Source: Hellea sp042093735 (GTDB lineage: Bacteria; Pseudomonadota; Alphaproteobacteria; Caulobacterales; Maricaulaceae). Taken from it: a DNA stretch of 64,000 nt. The stretch is taken from positions 49,167 through 113,166 of the forward strand of contig JBELEM010000001.1 of assembly GCA_042093735.1 (NCBI GenBank), written 5' to 3'. Position numbers and translations under genes: made by a program. The notes below the pieces were generated by a model. That model did not search any database, was not told where the DNA came from, and worked only from the letters and a program-made list of their open reading frames with translations. This document shows, piece after piece, positions 9,154 through 17,585 of the stretch (its first letter is position 1; each line of letters opens with the position of its first letter).

Positions 9154-11247
9154 ATGAGCGAAATACATTCACGTACTTGTCACATATGCGAAGCTAACTG
9201 TGGCACGCTCATGACTGTTGAAGGAAATAAGGTCACTAGAGTAACGGGTAACCCTGATCATATCTTGTCCCAAGGTTATATATGTCCAAAAGCCACTGCA
9301 ATTCCTGATATTCAGGACGATCCTGATAGATTAAGGGTTCCAATTAAAAAAACTGATAATGATTGGAAGGAAGTAACATGGGCAGAAGCCTTTTCTGACA
9401 TAGCTAATAGGCATAAGAGTATATTAGAGGGTAAAAAAACATCTGCAATTTTTGCTGGAAATCCAAATGTTCATAATTATTCTAGTAGTTTTTTTATGCG
9501 TGGGTTGAAGAAAGCTTGGGGAGTTTTAGGAATATATTCAGCATCAACTCTTGACCAGATTCCCCATATGGTATGTCAAAAGTGGGTTTATGGTCATAAT
9601 GCTTTGTATCCCGTACCGGATATAGACAGAACTATGTATATGTTGTGCGTAGGCGGAAATCCTTTGGCGTCAAATGGCTCTCTTTGGACAGTTCCTGATG
9701 TTAAAAACCGTATTAAGAAATTACAGGACCGCGGAGGAAAATTTATTGTAATTGATCCGCGAAAAACAGAAACTGCTAAATTAGCAGATAAACATTATAA
9801 CGTTAAGCCTGGAACTGATACAGCCCTTTTTATGGGGTTACTGTTAGCTTTAGATAAGCATAACTTAATTAATCCAAGGCATTTAAGTCCATTTTTAAAA
9901 GACTGGGATAAAGCCATGGGCTCTATACGCAGGTTTACCCTTGAAGATTTATCAAACTATTGTGGTATTAGCACCCAAACAATATTATCAATAGGAAAAC
10001 AACTCGGATCAGGTAAGCCCGCTATAGTATACGGTCGTATGGGTGTATCAGTTACAAAACATGGAACACTTAACCATTGGTTAATTCAATTGTTAAACAT
10101 CGCCACTGGTAATGTTGATAACGAAGGTGGAGTAATGTTTCCTGACCCAGTTATTGACCCAGTGGAAAGAAGTGGTACGGGCTCATACGCGAGATACCAT
10201 CAACGTGTGTCGGGTCGGCCTGAAGTTCTGGGGGAACTACCAGCTGCTGAGTTAGCATCTGAAATTATGACAGAAGGTGATGGACAGATTGGAGCTTTAC
10301 TTACGATTGCGGCTAACCCAGTTTTATCGGCGCCAGGAGGAAAGCAAATAGACTTAGCTCTAGAAAGTTTAGAATTAATGGTTTCAATCGATATGTATAT
10401 TACTGAAACATCTCGTCACGCTGATTACATACTGCCGCCATGCGGGCCTTTAGAGAAAGACCATTATCCACTTTTTTTTGCCCCGCTCGCTATTAGAAAC
10501 TATGCTGATTATTCACCTGCCCTTTTTGAAAAAGAAGAAAATAGTTTGTCAGACTGGGAAATCATGGCTGATTTAACTGATGCTCTTTCACTAGCGGGAG
10601 GCAACACTCGGCAAAGCCCAAGAGTAAGTCCGCCGGAAATGTTAGACCAATTCTTGAGATCTTCCAAATATGAAATAAATTTGGCTCAACTTGAAGGTAA
10701 TAATAATGGTCATGATTTAGGGCCCCTAAAGCGAAGATTACCAGAAAGGCTCAAAACAGAAGATAAATTAATTCATTGTGCTCCGGATATTATTTTAGAA
10801 GATTTAAGACTGTTTGAGAAATCATTTAAACTGCCAAAAGAATTTAGCTTCAGTTTGATTGGGCGAAGGCATGTGCGTTCTAACAATAGTTGGATGCATA
10901 ACTCTAGGCGCCTTATTAAAGGTCCCAACCGCTGTACATTGATGATGCACCCTGCAGATGCTGCAATGCTTAGAATTGATAATAAGGAGCTTGTTGAAGT
11001 TTATAATAAAATCGGATCCTTGCAATTACCTGTTGAGATAACTGAAGACATAATGCAATCGGTTGTTTCTATTCCTCATGGCTATGGGCATGGTAGAAAG
11101 GGTGTTAAGCTTACTGAGGCCCAAAAAGCACCAGGAGTGTCCATTAATGACCTTACTGACCCCTCAATATTAGATAATCTTTCAGGAAATGCTGTTCTAA
11201 ACAGTATTCCTGTTGAAATTAGAAAAATTCAATCGACAGAACTGTAG
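9154..11247 (+). CDS. Molybdopterin (bis-MGD) oxidoreductase
   Basis: A 697-residue member of the DMSO-reductase superfamily (prokaryotic molybdopterin oxidoreductases). Cys9, Cys12, Cys16 and Cys44 form the N-terminal [4Fe-4S] site. Bis-MGD binding stretches include GGNPLASNGS (near residue 168) and the C-terminal molybdopterin dinucleotide-binding domain from about residue 575. There is no twin-arginine signal, so the enzyme is probably cytoplasmic. No iron-sulfur or membrane subunit gene is adjacent, so partner and substrate (formate or another oxidant/reductant) cannot be told. A TAGGAGA ribosome-binding site precedes the ATG. Its 3' end overlaps the convergent mnmC by 19 nt. Confidence 0.9.
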   Translation: MSEIHSRTCHICEANCGTLMTVEGNKVTRVTGNPDHILSQGYICPKATAIPDIQDDPDRLRVPIKKTDNDWKEVTWAEAFSDIANRHKSILEGKKTSAIFAGNPNVHNYSSSFFMRGLKKAWGVLGIYSASTLDQIPHMVCQKWVYGHNALYPVPDIDRTMYMLCVGGNPLASNGSLWTVPDVKNRIKKLQDRGGKFIVIDPRKTETAKLADKHYNVKPGTDTALFMGLLLALDKHNLINPRHLSPFLKDWDKAMGSIRRFTLEDLSNYCGISTQTILSIGKQLGSGKPAIVYGRMGVSVTKHGTLNHWLIQLLNIATGNVDNEGGVMFPDPVIDPVERSGTGSYARYHQRVSGRPEVLGELPAAELASEIMTEGDGQIGALLTIAANPVLSAPGGKQIDLALESLELMVSIDMYITETSRHADYILPPCGPLEKDHYPLFFAPLAIRNYADYSPALFEKEENSLSDWEIMADLTDALSLAGGNTRQSPRVSPPEMLDQFLRSSKYEINLAQLEGNNNGHDLGPLKRRLPERLKTEDKLIHCAPDIILEDLRLFEKSFKLPKEFSFSLIGRRHVRSNNSWMHNSRRLIKGPNRCTLMMHPADAAMLRIDNKELVEVYNKIGSLQLPVEITEDIMQSVVSIPHGYGHGRKGVKLTEAQKAPGVSINDLTDPSILDNLSGNAVLNSIPVEIRKIQSTEL

Positions 11248-12902
11248 TTAAACTTAGCCCAAACACTTTTTCCTATAGGCATAGGCTCTTTTAGTATTTT
11301 GCTTACTATTGCTTCAGCTAATAACGGTGCAAACGTAAACCCACGCGAACCAAGTCCAGTAAAGAGCCAGGTATCTTTATTCAACATGCTTATAATAGGT
11401 AGTGTATTTTTTGAAGTTACTCTGACGGACGATCTAGCTTCTTCACCAGTTACCGTTGCAGTTATTCCTGTAAATTTTTTTAAGTTATTGATGTTTTCGA
11501 TGTCATCAGATTTTCTTGGTATAAATGGATCATGTTCATCAAGCCTATTATGTGTTGCCCCAACAATCACCTGCTCTCCAACGGGAATAGCGTATCCGCC
11601 ATAGCTCACAGCGCTATTTAAATTTGCCTTTGCGGATGTTATTTGACCACGTGAAAACCTTAGAGGAATATTTTTAACTTCAGGCATATTTTTAAGTCCG
11701 AAACCTGCCGCTAGAAATTTTATATTTGACTCTTGTATTGTTTTTTTTCCCAAATCAATATTTTTAAGCCAGTCATGAATTATTAGTTTTGGTGATATTA
11801 CCAAGGATTCACCAAGTATAAGTTTATTTTCTAAACTGTCATATTTTAGATGATTTTTAGGTAGTGGAGACTGCGAACATAACTTTTTAAATCTAGTTAT
11901 CTCGTCTTTAGACTTAGGTATGTGAACAACGCCTTTAGTAGGTGAGTAATTATTATATAAATTTAATGCATAAATGTAACTACCTAAAAAAAACCTACTT
12001 TCGGGTCTATCCTGAAGGTCTAATCTGGGTTTGACCAAGGCAATATTATTGTGACTTGCCGCTATAAAATCCTTATCATGAATTATTTGTGGAATAATTC
12101 CACGCCTTTTAAAAGCTAAAGTTAATGATGCTCCTGCAATACCCGCTCCAATTATGGTAGGACTTAATTTAATTTCCTTTTCAAGTCTCTTACCTGCTAA
12201 AGTGGCTTCTATTCTATGACGTTTGCGACCAAACCCCTTTTTTTTATTAACTTTAAATCCAGCCTTTTCTAAAGATTTTTTTACTGAGCCAGCGGCTGTA
12301 AAAGTTCCCAATCGAGCACCTGCTGCAGATAAATGATATATCTTTTTTATTATTTCATCTGACCACATTTCTGGATTTTTGGAAGGGCTAAAGCCGTCTA
12401 GAAACCATGCATCAACACAAGCATCCATCTCATCCAATGCATTGGAGGCATCATCATGAATTAAAGTTAAGGTGACATCGCCAAAGTGCAGTCTATGAAA
12501 CCCCTTAATGGGGCCGGGCCAAATTTTTATTAGTTCTTCAGTAAATTTTTTGAGTTCAGGTAATGATTCTAGAATTTTTTGTAGTTGTGACTTTTCAAGA
12601 GGATGCTTTTCAACAGATAAGTAATGAAGTCTTCCTTGTTTTGGCTTTGTTTTTTGCCACATTTTCATAGTTGTTAGAAAATTAGCTCCCGAGCCAAACC
12701 CTAATTCACAGATTGTAAAAAGATCGAATTCTTTCCATCTCTCTGGTAGACCACATGCTTTTAAAAAAACAGTTTCAGTTTCTAATATTGCTCCTTCTGA
12801 TGAAAAATAAATATCATCGTAATGTTGTGAAGCCGGCGTGCCTTGTTCTCTCCAAATAAGTTCGGGTGTAGTGCATTGTATCAAGGGTTTTGGGTTTGGC
12901 AT
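11229..12902 (-). CDS. mnmC: Bifunctional tRNA 5-methylaminomethyl-2-thiouridine protein MnmC
   Basis: MnmC finishes the mnm5s2U34 modification of tRNA. Its FAD domain removes the carboxymethyl group and its methyltransferase domain adds a methyl group. The N-terminal half (to about residue 235) has the SAM motif ELGFGSGANF and the DGFSPSKNPEMW sequence; the C-terminal half begins with the FAD-binding IGAGIAGAS and ends with the DAO-like GSRGFTFAP. Both activities are fused, the standard form. I chose ATG 12902; a TTG at 12917 lies closer to an AGGAG sequence and cannot be excluded. It is the last gene of a minus-strand row, 33-48 nt after the MATE gene depending on start. Confidence 0.93.
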   Translation of the reverse strand: MPNPKPLIQCTTPELIWREQGTPASQHYDDIYFSSEGAILETETVFLKACGLPERWKEFDLFTICELGFGSGANFLTTMKMWQKTKPKQGRLHYLSVEKHPLEKSQLQKILESLPELKKFTEELIKIWPGPIKGFHRLHFGDVTLTLIHDDASNALDEMDACVDAWFLDGFSPSKNPEMWSDEIIKKIYHLSAAGARLGTFTAAGSVKKSLEKAGFKVNKKKGFGRKRHRIEATLAGKRLEKEIKLSPTIIGAGIAGASLTLAFKRRGIIPQIIHDKDFIAASHNNIALVKPRLDLQDRPESRFFLGSYIYALNLYNNYSPTKGVVHIPKSKDEITRFKKLCSQSPLPKNHLKYDSLENKLILGESLVISPKLIIHDWLKNIDLGKKTIQESNIKFLAAGFGLKNMPEVKNIPLRFSRGQITSAKANLNSAVSYGGYAIPVGEQVIVGATHNRLDEHDPFIPRKSDDIENINNLKKFTGITATVTGEEARSSVRVTSKNTLPIISMLNKDTWLFTGLGSRGFTFAPLLAEAIVSKILKEPMPIGKSVWAKFNYSSVD

Positions 12903-12949
12903 ATGCTTGTTTAGCAAAGTTAAGCTTTGGCTCCTATAAAAATGTTAGT

Positions 12950-14293
12950 CTACGAAGAGGAATATATTCTCTTTCTTACGGATGGATAATAATAGGATAA
13001 TGTAAATGCACGTGCTAAATAATATATTAAAAAAGAAATCCAAATTCCATCTTTTTCAAGTTTAAGGGTTATTAAATAATGAGCTAGAATATAAATAATG
13101 ACAGCTAAAATCCCAGCATTTCTCATTTCACGAGTGCTTGTTGTACCAATAAACACACCATCTAATTGCCAAGCTGCAAACCCAATAACAGGAGTTAATG
13201 CGCAGTAAGGTAAGTACCTATTCGCAGTAGATATAACATTCTCATCAGTAGACAGAATCTCAATTGCGGAGGGTCCAAATATAAAAATTATAAAACTTAA
13301 TATAAAAGCAAAAATAATAGAAAAATTAGTTGTTAGTTTAACCGATCTATCAAAATTCTGTAAATTTTTTGCTCCATATGCTGCACCAACAAATGCCTCT
13401 GCGGTATGAGCAAAAGCATCCAGAACAAGTGCAATGATAGTGATAAATTGCATTAAAATATGATAACTAGCCAGAAATATAATTCCTTGTGCCGCCGCGG
13501 CATTTCCAAAAAAGCTAAACCCTAGAGTGAGGCACATTGTACGAATAAAAATATTACTATTTGTAACTCCGAGTTTTTTTATCGATGGCGCATCTAATAA
13601 ATTATTAACTGATAACGCTGTTTTTATTAACCCACCTCGCTTGTTAATCTCTGAATATGCGAGACATAACCCAACTATAAGACCGCACCATTCTGCTATA
13701 GCTGAAGCTATGCCAACTCCCCACAGTCCCCAACCAAATTGTATTACAAATATTGGAGAGAGTATCACATTGACCGCATTTAGTGCTAGTTGCATTTTCA
13801 AAGCGAGTCCAGATCGACTAACTCCAACGAACCAGCCCATAAGTGCAATTGATGAAAGTGTTGCGGGCAGGCCCCAAATTCTGGCTTTTATGTATATGGA
13901 TGCAGAAATTTCAACATCGGGAGTTCCTGAAAATATAAAAAGTGCACCATTTATGAGAGGTAATTGCATTACGAAGATGCCCAAACCTATTAGCATGCCA
14001 AGGGGCACTGCACGGGCAAGGTGTGCTTGAACTTCATCGTTTCTTTCGGCGCCAAAACTTTGAGCCGCAAGTCCTGCAGTGCTCATGCGAAGAAACCCAA
14101 ACCCCCAGTATGCAATTCCATATATTACGGCTCCTAAACCTATTCCAGCTAATGCTATTGTGGAGCTAAATCTTCCTATTATTAAAGTATCTACAAGACC
14201 TACAATTGGGGCTGCAGCATTTGCTAACATTATAGGCCAACTTTGAAGGAACACATTTCTGTAAGTTAAGCTCAAAGGTTTTGAGGGGGCCAT
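12950..14293 (-). CDS. MATE family efflux transporter (DinF-like)
   Basis: A 447-residue MATE antiporter with about 12 predicted membrane helices in two similar halves. The N-terminal sequence SWPIMLANAAAPIVGLVDT is characteristic of the DinF branch. These transporters export drugs or metabolites using H+ or Na+ gradients; the substrate is not readable from sequence. Its start codon overlaps the stop of the upstream thioesterase by one base (TAATG), which implies translational coupling. The link with two thioesterases and a serine hydrolase raises the possibility that it exports a product of those enzymes, which is inference. Confidence 0.92.
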   Translation of the reverse strand: MAPSKPLSLTYRNVFLQSWPIMLANAAAPIVGLVDTLIIGRFSSTIALAGIGLGAVIYGIAYWGFGFLRMSTAGLAAQSFGAERNDEVQAHLARAVPLGMLIGLGIFVMQLPLINGALFIFSGTPDVEISASIYIKARIWGLPATLSSIALMGWFVGVSRSGLALKMQLALNAVNVILSPIFVIQFGWGLWGVGIASAIAEWCGLIVGLCLAYSEINKRGGLIKTALSVNNLLDAPSIKKLGVTNSNIFIRTMCLTLGFSFFGNAAAAQGIIFLASYHILMQFITIIALVLDAFAHTAEAFVGAAYGAKNLQNFDRSVKLTTNFSIIFAFILSFIIFIFGPSAIEILSTDENVISTANRYLPYCALTPVIGFAAWQLDGVFIGTTSTREMRNAGILAVIIYILAHYLITLKLEKDGIWISFLIYYLARAFTLSYYYPSVRKRIYSSS

Positions 14294-14706
14294 TAATCGG
14301 CTTTATCAGTTAGGTAATGACCATGCATTACTGCGATTGGCTTATTGTAGTCTTCTTGCCAAGATCTCACTCTTACATTTGCAACTCGAGTTCCTTGTTT
14401 GAATACAACGCCTCTTGCATAAGTGTCTTTTGGCAAACCTTTGCGCAGGTAATCTACATTTATGCCTATGGGCTTGGAAAGACTTTTGCCATTTGTTGTT
14501 ATAAATAACTGAGTAATTGCGGCTATTTCCATAAGGCCACTAATCGCACCACCATGTAATGCGGGCAATGTTGGATTGCCGATATTTGAGTGCGAGTAGG
14601 GCATTTTTAAAGTAAACTCTTTACCAATAAATATCGGCTCTACCCCTAACATTTTTGAATATGGGATTTGCGATAAAGCTTTAATAATTCTCTGTTGCTC
14701 AACCAT
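14293..14706 (-). CDS. PaaI-type hotdog thioesterase (second of a pair)
   Basis: A 137-residue hotdog-fold acyl-CoA thioesterase of the PaaI/YbgC type. The family motif appears as LHGGAISGLMEIAA near residue 49, followed by NVDYLRKG. Such enzymes hydrolyse acyl-CoA or aryl-CoA esters in the cytoplasm as tetramers. The start overlaps the preceding thioesterase gene by 8 nt and its stop overlaps the MATE start by 1 nt. In the active-site loop the residue after the glycine pair is Ala-Ile-Ser and a Glu (MEIAA) replaces the Asp seen in the sister protein, so substrate preference may differ. The two sisters are divergent, not a recent duplication. Confidence 0.86.
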   Translation of the reverse strand: MVEQQRIIKALSQIPYSKMLGVEPIFIGKEFTLKMPYSHSNIGNPTLPALHGGAISGLMEIAAITQLFITTNGKSLSKPIGINVDYLRKGLPKDTYARGVVFKQGTRVANVRVRSWQEDYNKPIAVMHGHYLTDKAD

Positions 14707-15160
14707 TTTTCCGACCTTTTTTGAGCATACTAGTTGCCATGAAAGTAGCTTGAGCGGTTGCTACAGGATCAGTTTCGTCGCCATCGTGAGCCACCGCACG
14801 CAAGAATGCTACGTGTTTAGTGGCCTTATAACAATGCGCTTGAGCGATTATAGTTTTTCCGGGTTCTGCTGCTCGCATATAGTCTATTGATAGGTTTAGC
14901 GTAGCGCACATTCTTGGTTCATCAAATCCAGCTATGGCCGCTAGTCCACAAGCTTGATCAAGTAAAGTAGTTACCGCCCCGCCGTGAAGCACTCTTGTTT
15001 TGGGGTCGCCGATTAGCTCGGTATTGTAGGGTAAGCTCATAGTTGCTCTTCCTTTGTCTACGGCAACAAACTTTATACCCAATTCTTTTCCGTGGGGTGT
15101 ATGTTCAGCCATGCTGGGCCCAATTTCCCAAAGTTTTTCTATATAGTCATTATCTGACAC
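14699..15160 (-). CDS. PaaI-type hotdog thioesterase (first of a pair)
   Basis: A hotdog-fold thioesterase of about 153 residues with the PaaI motif VLHGGAVTTLLDQACG and the typical NLSIDYMRAAEPG strand. Likely an acyl-CoA or phenylacetyl-CoA-like thioesterase acting in the cytoplasm. The start is uncertain. GTG 15160 follows GGAG at ideal spacing and is chosen; an in-frame TTG at 15172 with AAGG upstream would add four residues. It overlaps the second thioesterase gene by 8 nt and starts about 20 nt after the serine hydrolase stop, so these genes form one transcription unit. No paa pathway genes are nearby, so phenylacetate breakdown is not implied. Confidence 0.87.
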   Translation of the reverse strand: MSDNDYIEKLWEIGPSMAEHTPHGKELGIKFVAVDKGRATMSLPYNTELIGDPKTRVLHGGAVTTLLDQACGLAAIAGFDEPRMCATLNLSIDYMRAAEPGKTIIAQAHCYKATKHVAFLRAVAHDGDETDPVATAQATFMATSMLKKGRKNG

Positions 15161-15180
15161 GTTGCTCTCCAATGCTTACC

Positions 15181-16317
15181 TTAAAGGCAATTATACATTT
15201 CTTCTATAATTCGCTTAGGTCTCAAGTCACCTATTAATGTATTATTTTGTTTATTCATTACGTACGCAGCAGATATGCCATTTATATGGTCTGCAAAGAC
15301 ACAAGACCCTCCCCAACCACTATGCCCTACAGTTTCTGCATTGGGCCCATAAAAGTAATTTGGAGTGTTTCTTATTAAACCTGCTCCGAAATTTATTGTA
15401 TAAGGTAATACAAGATCGGGCCCTTTGCTACGAGATTTTCTTAAATCCTGAATGTTTTCTTTGGATAGATAGTTTGTTCTGTTTATCTTTCCACTGACGG
15501 CCATTTGCATTATTTGTGCTAAAGACTTTGCATTTGAATGACAATTGTTACCTGCAAACTCAGCCTCACGCCATCGTTCTATTGGTTTTGGGTTGGGAGT
15601 TGACCAGTTTTTTAAAAAAGCAAATTCCGTTGCTGTATTAATTTCTCCTAGGTTAGCTAATTTACTTGGTTTAATGATTTCAGAACAATCATTGTGTTTA
15701 TTTTTAGGAAGTCCGATCCATATATCTAGATTGTTCGGTTCGCAGATGTCTTCTCTTAGTATCTTTCCAAGTGTGCGCCTATTCTTATCAGCGCGACGTG
15801 CAATTTCACCAACAAGGAAACCAAATGTTATAGGATGATAACCACTTTGCTTTCCTGGTGAAAATATAGGCTTTTGATTAGCAAGTGAGTTGCAAGTTTT
15901 TTTCCAGTCAAACCAATCTTCATTAGTCCAATTTGGACAAGTAATACCAGAAAGGCCTGATTGATGAGATAAGAGTTGAGCAACCGTCAAATTAGATTTC
16001 CCGTACTTGGAAAATTCAGGCCAAATAGCACTTACTAGATTATTATAACTCAAACAATTTTGTTGCACTAAATGCGCTATTGTCAATGAGGCAACTGCCT
16101 TTCCTGATGAAAAAATAGAAAATAACGTACTTGGGCTAATTACTTTTGATTTTTTTTTGTCAGCCCATCCTCCGTGCAAATCAAGAATCAATTTGCCATT
16201 TTTGTAAGCACAAAATTGTGCTCCATGTTCTTGGTTGCTCTCAAAATTTGATTTGAATTTATCAATTACGGAAAAGAACTTGTCCGCAGCATAAACTTGA
16301 TATGGAATTTCAGTCAT
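15181..16317 (-). CDS. Beta-lactamase-family serine hydrolase (EstB/LACTB-like)
   Basis: A 378-residue protein of the class C beta-lactamase / esterase superfamily. The catalytic SxxK motif is SSGK (Ser70, Lys73), a Tyr sits in the second-motif region (SGYHPITFG, near residue 156), and the third motif is replaced by HSGWGG, as in esterases of this family. No signal peptide is visible, so it is probably a cytoplasmic esterase or peptidase rather than a secreted beta-lactamase. It is the first gene of the row that continues with two thioesterases, MATE and mnmC. The true substrate is unknown, and antibiotic resistance should not be assumed. Confidence 0.85.
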   Translation of the reverse strand: MTEIPYQVYAADKFFSVIDKFKSNFESNQEHGAQFCAYKNGKLILDLHGGWADKKKSKVISPSTLFSIFSSGKAVASLTIAHLVQQNCLSYNNLVSAIWPEFSKYGKSNLTVAQLLSHQSGLSGITCPNWTNEDWFDWKKTCNSLANQKPIFSPGKQSGYHPITFGFLVGEIARRADKNRRTLGKILREDICEPNNLDIWIGLPKNKHNDCSEIIKPSKLANLGEINTATEFAFLKNWSTPNPKPIERWREAEFAGNNCHSNAKSLAQIMQMAVSGKINRTNYLSKENIQDLRKSRSKGPDLVLPYTINFGAGLIRNTPNYFYGPNAETVGHSGWGGSCVFADHINGISAAYVMNKQNNTLIGDLRPKRIIEEMYNCL

Positions 16318-16505
16318 TAATCATGTTTCCTTTAAATCAAATATATCATCAATGTCTAAATCAGCAATTAGCTTTATCTATATTATTTCCTCAGCTTTAT
16401 CTTTTTGAATTAACAATTAAAATAAAGCTTCAAACACATTAAATTACTTAAGGGCTTTTCATATATATATTTGGAGGGTACATTTATATAACAATAGGAT
16501 TCTTA

Positions 16506-16853
16506 ATGACTTTAACAATCTATCATAACACGAGATGCTCTAAATCTCGCGAAATTTTGACTGTTCTTGATGAAAACGGCATTGACTACAATGTGTATAA
16601 ATACATGGAAAATACTATTACGTTCGAAGTTATTTCTGACTTATTAGAAAAATTAGGTTATCAATCTGCCCAAGAACTAATTAGAAAAAAAGAACCTATT
16701 TATAAAACTTTAAATTTGAAACAAGAGTGCAACGAGGAACTATTAATTAAAGCTATGGTCGAAAACCCAAAGTTAATTGAGAGACCAATTGCAATAAAAG
16801 GGGATAAAGCTGTCGTTTGCCGTCCGGCCAAAAATATTTTCAGTATTTTGTAA
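16506..16853 (+). CDS. arsC: ArsC-like glutaredoxin-dependent arsenate reductase
   Basis: A 115-residue ArsC-fold protein. The N-terminal motif HNTRCSKSR holds the catalytic Cys11, and the C-terminal stretch IERPIAIKGDKAVVCRP carries the arginine-containing arsenate-binding loop. Such enzymes reduce arsenate to arsenite using glutaredoxin and glutathione. No arsenite efflux gene or ArsR regulator is adjacent, so a role in housekeeping arsenate detoxification, or a related YffB-like function, remains open. It starts the plus strand after a 188-nt AT-rich divergent region with no further gene. The next gene begins one base after its stop. Confidence 0.9.
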   Translation: MTLTIYHNTRCSKSREILTVLDENGIDYNVYKYMENTITFEVISDLLEKLGYQSAQELIRKKEPIYKTLNLKQECNEELLIKAMVENPKLIERPIAIKGDKAVVCRPAKNIFSIL

Positions 16854-16854
16854 A

Positions 16855-17484
16855 ATGACTGAAAGTAAAAATGATAGCCCCATAGATCACGCAAATAAAA
16901 TACCAAAATCTTTTAGGGCACATAGACCAAAAACGATACAGTTCCTCGCTAGGTTTTTACTTAAAATATTTGGTTGGAAAATTGAGGGAGAAATCCCTAA
17001 AATGAAAGATAATGAAAACTTAGTTCTCATAGCTGCGCCACATACATCTAACTGGGATGGCGTTTTTGGTTTTACTGCAATAATAGGTTTAGACGCTAAG
17101 ATATCTTTTTTCGGAAAGTATACTTTATTTAAGCAACCCCTCTTGGGTAGATTTTTGAAATACATGGGGGGAATACCTGTTGATAAAAATAAGCCTGGCT
17201 CGGGACTTGTTAAAGAGGCTGTAGCTAACATAGAGAAACTTAAAGGTTCTTTAATAGCAATAGCACCTGAAGGAACACGTTCAAAAACAAAGCAGTGGCG
17301 AACTGGTTTTTTGCATATTGCAGAAGCAGTGGATGCAAAAATTTTTACAGCAGCATTCGATTTTGATACCAAACGAATAATTTTAGATAAGTTTTTTATA
17401 CCGAGCGGAAATGTTGAGAGAGACCTTGATACGCTGAAAGTATATTATTCTAAATTTAGTGCAAAAAAACCTGAAAATTATTAA
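16855..17484 (+). CDS. PlsC-like acyltransferase
   Basis: A 209-residue member of the 1-acylglycerol-3-phosphate acyltransferase superfamily. The HX4D motif is HTSNWD (near residue 62) and the acceptor-binding motif is PEGTRSKTKQWRTGF (near residue 139). It is shorter than canonical PlsC and lacks an obvious N-terminal membrane helix, though a hydrophobic stretch (FLARFLLKIFGW) precedes the motif. It probably acylates a lipid at the inner membrane, but whether the acceptor is lysophosphatidate is not certain. It follows arsC with one spacer base and so is translationally coupled to it; the functional link is not obvious. Confidence 0.86.
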   Translation: MTESKNDSPIDHANKIPKSFRAHRPKTIQFLARFLLKIFGWKIEGEIPKMKDNENLVLIAAPHTSNWDGVFGFTAIIGLDAKISFFGKYTLFKQPLLGRFLKYMGGIPVDKNKPGSGLVKEAVANIEKLKGSLIAIAPEGTRSKTKQWRTGFLHIAEAVDAKIFTAAFDFDTKRIILDKFFIPSGNVERDLDTLKVYYSKFSAKKPENY

Positions 17485-17585
17485 TCTTCTGATCGATTAT
17501 TTTCCCTGTACCCAAGTCTGCCAAGTAAGTATTGAATGCATATTTATGAAATTCTAAGCTTTATTAGTCCACTCTTTTAATGAGA

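Noticed and set aside
15181..16317. Antibiotic-resistance beta-lactamase
   Set aside because: The protein lacks a signal peptide and the third motif is HSG rather than KTG, so an esterase/peptidase role fits better.
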